DNA of 64,000 bases from NCBI RefSeq assembly GCF_030272615.1, contig NC_081407.1:434090730-434154729 (forward strand), written 5' to 3'. Shown piece after piece: positions 59,641-64,000 of the stretch (its first letter is position 1; the number at the start of each line of letters is the position of its first letter). The translations under genes and the position numbers were made by a program. This DNA is from Cryptomeria japonica (taxonomy: Eukaryota; Streptophyta; Pinopsida; Cupressales; Cupressaceae). The notes beneath the pieces were generated by a model. It had not been told where the DNA came from, did not search any database, and saw only the letters and a list, made by a program, of their open reading frames with translations.

Positions 59641-60090
59641 ATCACGTTGAAAGATAGAAAACCGTGTAAAGGGACAAAAATGGAGGGAAAATGGGCTTGC
59701 AATCCTTAGGTTTGTTTTCCAACCCTCTTACCAAGCTAAAACCCGCAGGGGTTTTGAAAAACAAAAATTACTAATCACAGTTCTACATGACCCGTATGGG
59801 TTATGTAGAACTAAAACCATTATTTTGTGTTTCACAAAACCCGTACGAGATATGAAGACATAATAATGTATGCTTGTAAACTTAGCATTTATTACACATA
59901 TGTACAAACATACATACATAATGTGTTTATGTATGTAAATATGCATATCTATAGTTATATATACATATATTTGTATTTATATAGACATATGTATATATGT
60001 TTGTATACATGCATGTGTCTCTTCTTTTCCTCTTTGTCTCGTCTTCCTTCCCCCTGTTGCCATTCTACACTCTAATGAGAATATGGTTGA
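59641..60090. repeat. ACCCG-containing hairpins and TA-rich microsatellite
   Basis: A near-perfect hairpin at 59780-59811 has 14-bp arms GTTCTACATGACCC and GGGTTATGTAGAAC with a GTAT loop and one mismatch. Similar AAACCCGC...GGGGTTTT lies at 59741-59757. From 59880 to 60010 the DNA is a TATA/CATA-rich microsatellite. Confidence 0.75.
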
Positions 60091-60889
60091 TGTTGTCATT
60101 GATGGCAACCAACCGGTAACAAATTTATACATAGGCACCGACATCACAAACATCATACACCGGCAGACACCGACACCGACACCGACGGGCACATTCACTG
60201 GCATCCAAATTACACCGACAATGAAGTATACCGACTCTCAGGCCGACATGAGACATAGTTTTGTTTATGTGAATTATTTTGTAAATGTAATTAATTATTT
60301 GTAAGCCGACTTGGTATATTGTAAAAGACTCATATATGTATGAGATCTTATAGATCATTTTGATTTGGGAAAAGATAATGATAGGACATTTTTATAATAG
60401 CATGGAATAGAAGGATATTATGTAAAGACAACATAAGGTTTTTTGGTTAAGGTATCTGACTGAGCTTAAACGGGTATTGAACCAGGCATTAGAGATGCTA
60501 TTTTAAGCAATACATTGTATTGGATTTAATTATCCATTTTGTAGTCAGTGAGACTCTTCTATTGAGTAGTGAGCTCTAGGTTGTTAGCCTTCCTGCATGT
60601 GCAGACCCATGTTGTAAGTAATATTTATTCATATTGACCAGTGAGTAAATATTGTGGGTCAGAAATCCCACTGAGGTTTTTCCCACACCAGGTTTCCTTG
60701 CCAAAATATCTTGTGTTATGGTGTGCATTTATGTTGTCTCAATTATTTCCATTTGCTGCATTATTTCTTGTTTACAGGTACACTAATTTGGACTGCAAAG
60801 TTATAAATAAGTTTAAATATTCCATTAACCTGTTAGACACTGATTCACCCCCCCTCTCAGTGTCTTTGAGACTGTCATTGAATCTAACA
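60091..60889 (+). repeat. 5' LTR of copia-like element F
   Basis: It starts TGTTGTCATTGATGGCAACC and ends GAATCTAACA, followed by the PBS. The palindromic U3 motif TTGTCATTGATGGCAA is at 60093-60108. A GACACC repeat lies at 60167-60190. CTGATTCACCCCCCC near 60841-60855 is the R-U5 motif shared with LTRs A and B. Confidence 0.8.
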
Positions 60890-60891
60890 AT

Positions 60892-60903
60892 TGGTATTGA
60901 GCC
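60892..60903 (+). promoter_or_regulatory. Primer binding site of element F
   Basis: TGGTATTGAGCC differs at two to three positions from the initiator-Met PBS of elements A, B and C and lies two bases inside the LTR end. Confidence 0.8.
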
Positions 60904-60959
60904 TGGTCCTCTATTTTCAAAAGCCTAATAGCTTGAGGAAGATTCTGAAACCGGTACCG

Positions 60960-62072
60960 ATGGAGAGTTTGAGAAAACAGTTGGAAGGAGCTCTTGAAGA
61001 ATTTGATGCAGAAAAATTGAAGAATATCAAACTTGAAGATGATCTGAGGACTGCTAAGGAATTGATTAAAGGACTTCAGGAGAACTTGGTTATAGCACAA
61101 AACAAGAGGAAAGAACTTCATGAGCAAATGCAAAAACATGATGATGAAAAGGAAACTCTTAGTGATATTGCAGAGAAGTTGAGGCAAGAGAACACTAACA
61201 TGAGGAATGAAATGCAAAATTTAACCATGAAGCTATGTAAGGATATTGAAGACAGAAAGAAAAATGAAGAAGACTTGACTAGAAGACTTAATGATGGAGA
61301 AAATGAAAATTTGAGACATTTTCATGAGAATGATATGCTAAAGACATATCTGATTCACATGCAACATAATAAAGAGGATCTTAGGAGGCAAATTGGCATT
61401 CTATAAAATGAGTTGATCACTGCAAATGAACACAAAGACAAATTCAAGAAAAGTTCAGAAAGACTTGAAGACATGCTGAAAAGACAAACACCTGATGGAG
61501 ATACAATTGGACTTGGATTTGAACACGGAGAAAGTTTCAGGACTACAAATAATCAAGATCATAGTAAACTGGTAAGACAACCTAATGCTTATAAATTTAA
61601 TGGGAAATGTTTCAATTGCAACAAATTTGGTCATAGAGCAAATAAGTGCAGATTTAGAAATAATCAGAATACAAACTTACCCACTGGTCAATGTTCCAAA
61701 TGCAATAAAGTTGGTCATAATTCAGAAAATTGCAGAATGAATGTGAAATGCTATATTTGTGGTATATTTGAACATTTATCTAATCAATGCAGAACACAAC
61801 CCGGTCAAGGATATGGAAAATATATTCATAGGAATATTGTAACTTGTTATGCATGTAACAAGATTGGGCATATTGCAAAATTTTGTAGAAGCAGGACTAT
61901 ACCAGCAAACAATAAAGGATCTAATGAGAAGGGAAAAAAAAAGGTAAATGAAATAAAGCAAGAATTTTCAAAACAATGGATTAAGAAGAGAGATCAGAGA
62001 GTTGATGAATCTATCTCTACACTGGTAGAACAGGATAAACCTCCACCGGTAGGAGATTCTTCATCTAACTAA
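60960..62072 (+). pseudogene. gag: Copia-like gag with coiled coil and four zinc knuckles (element F)
   Basis: The reading starts MESLRKQLEGALEEFDAEKL at 60960; one in-frame stop (TAA 61404-61406) splits an otherwise open frame of 370 codons. The first 160 residues are a long, charged coiled coil. The C-terminal half has four knuckles: CFNCNKFGHRANKC, CSKCNKVGHNSENC, CYICGIFEHLSNQC and CYACNKIGHIAKFC. A Lys-rich tail follows. Four knuckles are more than the usual one or two of copia gag and imply a strong RNA-binding role. A typical N-terminal UBN2 gag domain is not visible, so this may be the C-terminal half of a longer gag or a distinct gag type. Confidence 0.8.
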
Positions 62073-62356
62073 GGAATAATCCTTAGGGGGTATGGCAACA
62101 AGTTGAAAATCATGCATTCTACCCTCGGTCGATGGTTAGAAGACACATTTCTTCTTTATCGACAGATGTGTTAAGATTTCACTTAACCGGCAAGCATTTA
62201 ATGCGGTTTTTGAAGAACTTTTTTGTTATAAAGCACCGAAAAACCTTCATTTTCATCCACCAAGCATTCAAGCATTCAGAGAGCGTGAAATTGAGCGAAG
62301 CAGCAAGGTATTTTCAGGCATTCAAGATTTCAAGAAAGAGGTATTTATCTTTCAAA

Positions 62357-64000
62357 ATGGCATCTTCATCTTATGCACCTGAGTTTATTGCAAGCCCTAC
62401 TGTGGTAGAAAACATTAAGCGCCCTAGGCCAGGTTTAAGATCATACCTGAAATCGCCAAGCAAGATGATTCTATCAGAGCTTTTTCAAAAATTTCGAAGG
62501 GAGTCGCTTTTGCCGAAGGCCCTATAATCTACATTCACTGCAACATAGAAAACTTAGGGACTGATGACTTGAAGAACATGTACAATGATGGTATTACTGA
62601 TGAGAAAGGTTTGGTTAAACTGTAACACAAGATTGTAGGAGACCTAGGATTTGTTGAAATACAGAACATACCTGAATTTCCGAAGGAGGTAGTTCGTCTT
62701 GTATTGAGAAAAGTTCATGGAGAATTTATGTGGCTTGATTCTGTTTTTAAAATCTCAAAGGAAGCAATCAAGGCAGTTACTGGTTTACCCTCAACCAATA
62801 GTAGGCCCGACAAAACTAAGAAGTTACCTAACAAGGGTGTTATGGATTTAACCGGAGCTACATCTGACAACAAATCTCTTAGGGTTAATGAAATTACTGA
62901 TGCAAATGTGAGATATGTGAGCATGGTACTTGGCTATAGAGTAACTCATACAAATAGATTAAATTCAGTTTCTAGCTTATGTATTCATAGTGCATATGAG
63001 ATGGTCAAGAACAATGCTAGGATTGATATATGTGAATAGCTTAAAGATGAACTAATTGACAACCTGAGAAAGATTAAGGGTGACAAGAAGGGGACATTTT
63101 GTTTTGGCAACTTATTTGTGTGTTTGATGCTTTACTTCACCAAAGAGATACCCGGCATTGGTCATAAGGATTTTGGATATGACATCCCGGTAGGAAAACA
63201 AATCATAGAAGCTATCACCGGTATGGACTCTAACAGTGACAACATTATAGTAGACTACTTCAAAAAATTCCAAACTAAGGTGAGAGCTAGAGAAAGGTTA
63301 CCGTAGAGCATAATAGATAAGCATGATGAGCAAATCTGCTTTGTAATAAAATGAGATGAAACATGGATGGAAGTTGTTACTCCTAGAACTATTTGGATAA
63401 CAAAAATGGGTTATGAAGTTGATCTAAATATTCTTGAAGCATATGATAAGACACTTCTTGATGCACCTAAGGAACCATCTGAAGACATTTTTGGCAGTGC
63501 TGAGACTATTGAGAGTGTTGTTTCGATGCAGAAGCAGAAAAAGAAGAGAACAGTTTATCAGAGATACATCCAAGATGGATAAGGAGGTTAAAGAAAATGT
63601 AATGAACTTGAGTGGTATATCTGCTAGTGAACTAGAAGGATTGAAACTGGAAGCTCATGTTTCACCGATTGTCACATCTTCGGATGCAGACAGTGGAAAA
63701 GAAGATAAGTTCAAAAGAGTTGAGAGGAAGAAGAGAAAACCCTCACTGGTACCTTCTCCTTCACCTAAGAAGGCAAGGACATTAAGGAAGAAGCAGCAAG
63801 CTGTAAGGGAGCCTAAGAAGAAGCTTACACCAAAGAAGAAACAACAACTTAAGACACCGGATACCCTTACATCGGAGGAACTAGTAAATGAGATAACACA
63901 AGATGGTAATCTTTGCAATGTAAATAAATATTATCATTCATTCAAAGATTCTGACAAAGACACTATAGAGGCTAGTATAATTTTGCATTTAGACATCTAT
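62357..64000 (+). pseudogene. Unrecognised second ORF of element F, runs off window
   Basis: It starts MASSSYAPEFIASPTVVENI at 62357, changes frame near 62498 and again near 63575, and has stops at 62623, 63037, 63304 and 63352. All four are explained by C-to-T at CAA, CAG or CGA. The product, at least 540 codons, includes FAEGPIIYIHCNIENLGTDD, VRLVLRKVHGEFMWLDSVFK, a helical region with NARIDICE, FGNLFVCLMLYFTKEIPGIG, and a very basic C-terminal stretch (RVERKKRKPSLVPSPSPKKA and KKKLTPKKKQQL) resembling nuclear localisation signals. I recognise no protease, integrase, RT or known domain. Position after gag, where pol is expected, suggests an element-borne accessory protein. Confidence 0.6.

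Larger units (their letters stand above)
60091..64000 (+). mobile_element. Copia-like element F, 5' part only
   Basis: An LTR, a PBS and two successive coding regions (a gag with four zinc knuckles, then an unrecognised ORF) run off the right edge of the window. PR, IN and RT are not visible up to 64000. The end of the element and its target-site duplication cannot be seen. Confidence 0.8.

Overview
This window looks like nuclear DNA from a large, repeat-rich land-plant genome. A gymnosperm is my best guess, because old retroelements with roughly 10% diverged LTRs are nested and retained, but no host gene fixes the taxon. I recognise no rRNA, tRNA, CRISPR array, prokaryotic operon or conserved host gene. 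Nearly everything readable is transposable-element (TE) sequence, much of it decayed. Coding segments are marked as pseudogenes where I can see stops, frameshifts or deletions.

Layout. 1-2030: repeat-rich noncoding DNA with a 61-bp tandem array. 2031-4608: truncated minus-strand Ty1/copia element A (gag, PBS, LTR). 5891-29936: minus-strand copia element B, with LTRs at both ends, a perfect TSD (TAAGA) and no integrase. B is split by two later insertions: element D (8038-25123, plus strand, gag-pol-less, LARD-like) and a solo LTR (25288-26430, TSD CATAG). D is itself split by element G (12058-19921, TSD GGATA), a non-autonomous Ty3/gypsy element that carries only gag and a protease-like domain. 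30726-31745: an LTR-like block related to D. 32210-35112: two L1 LINE pieces in opposite orientation. 35395-35785: CA/TA microsatellites. 36368-36946: an intact 192-codon ORF of unknown function, the only candidate host gene. 37641-42638: a full-structure copia element C of Tnt1/Tork type, inserted in one copy of a 202-bp tandem duplication whose second copy preserves the empty site. 43261-43515: a probable LINE 3' end. 44530-47790: a 3.2-kb inverted repeat whose inner arms are polypyrimidine and polypurine. 48100-49350: an unrecognised decayed coding relic. 50084-50521: a MITE-like inverted repeat. 50830-53058: a gypsy gag/protease/RT fragment cut off by LTR-like DNA (E, from 53059). E continues with two minisatellites and a leader homologous to that of D. 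60091-64000: the 5' part of copia element F, with LTR, PBS, a four-zinc-knuckle gag and a long second ORF that I do not recognise; it runs off the window.

The elements interact mainly as a stratified record of insertions. Because each nested element has LTRs and TSDs, the order can be read: B first, then D and the solo LTR into B, then G into D. Non-autonomous elements G and D would need gag-pol proteins supplied by other copies. The most unusual signals are a hairpin motif repeated in the G leader and related LTRs, the large purine/pyrimidine inverted repeat, the unknown second ORF of F, and a palindromic U3 motif shared by three copia LTR families.
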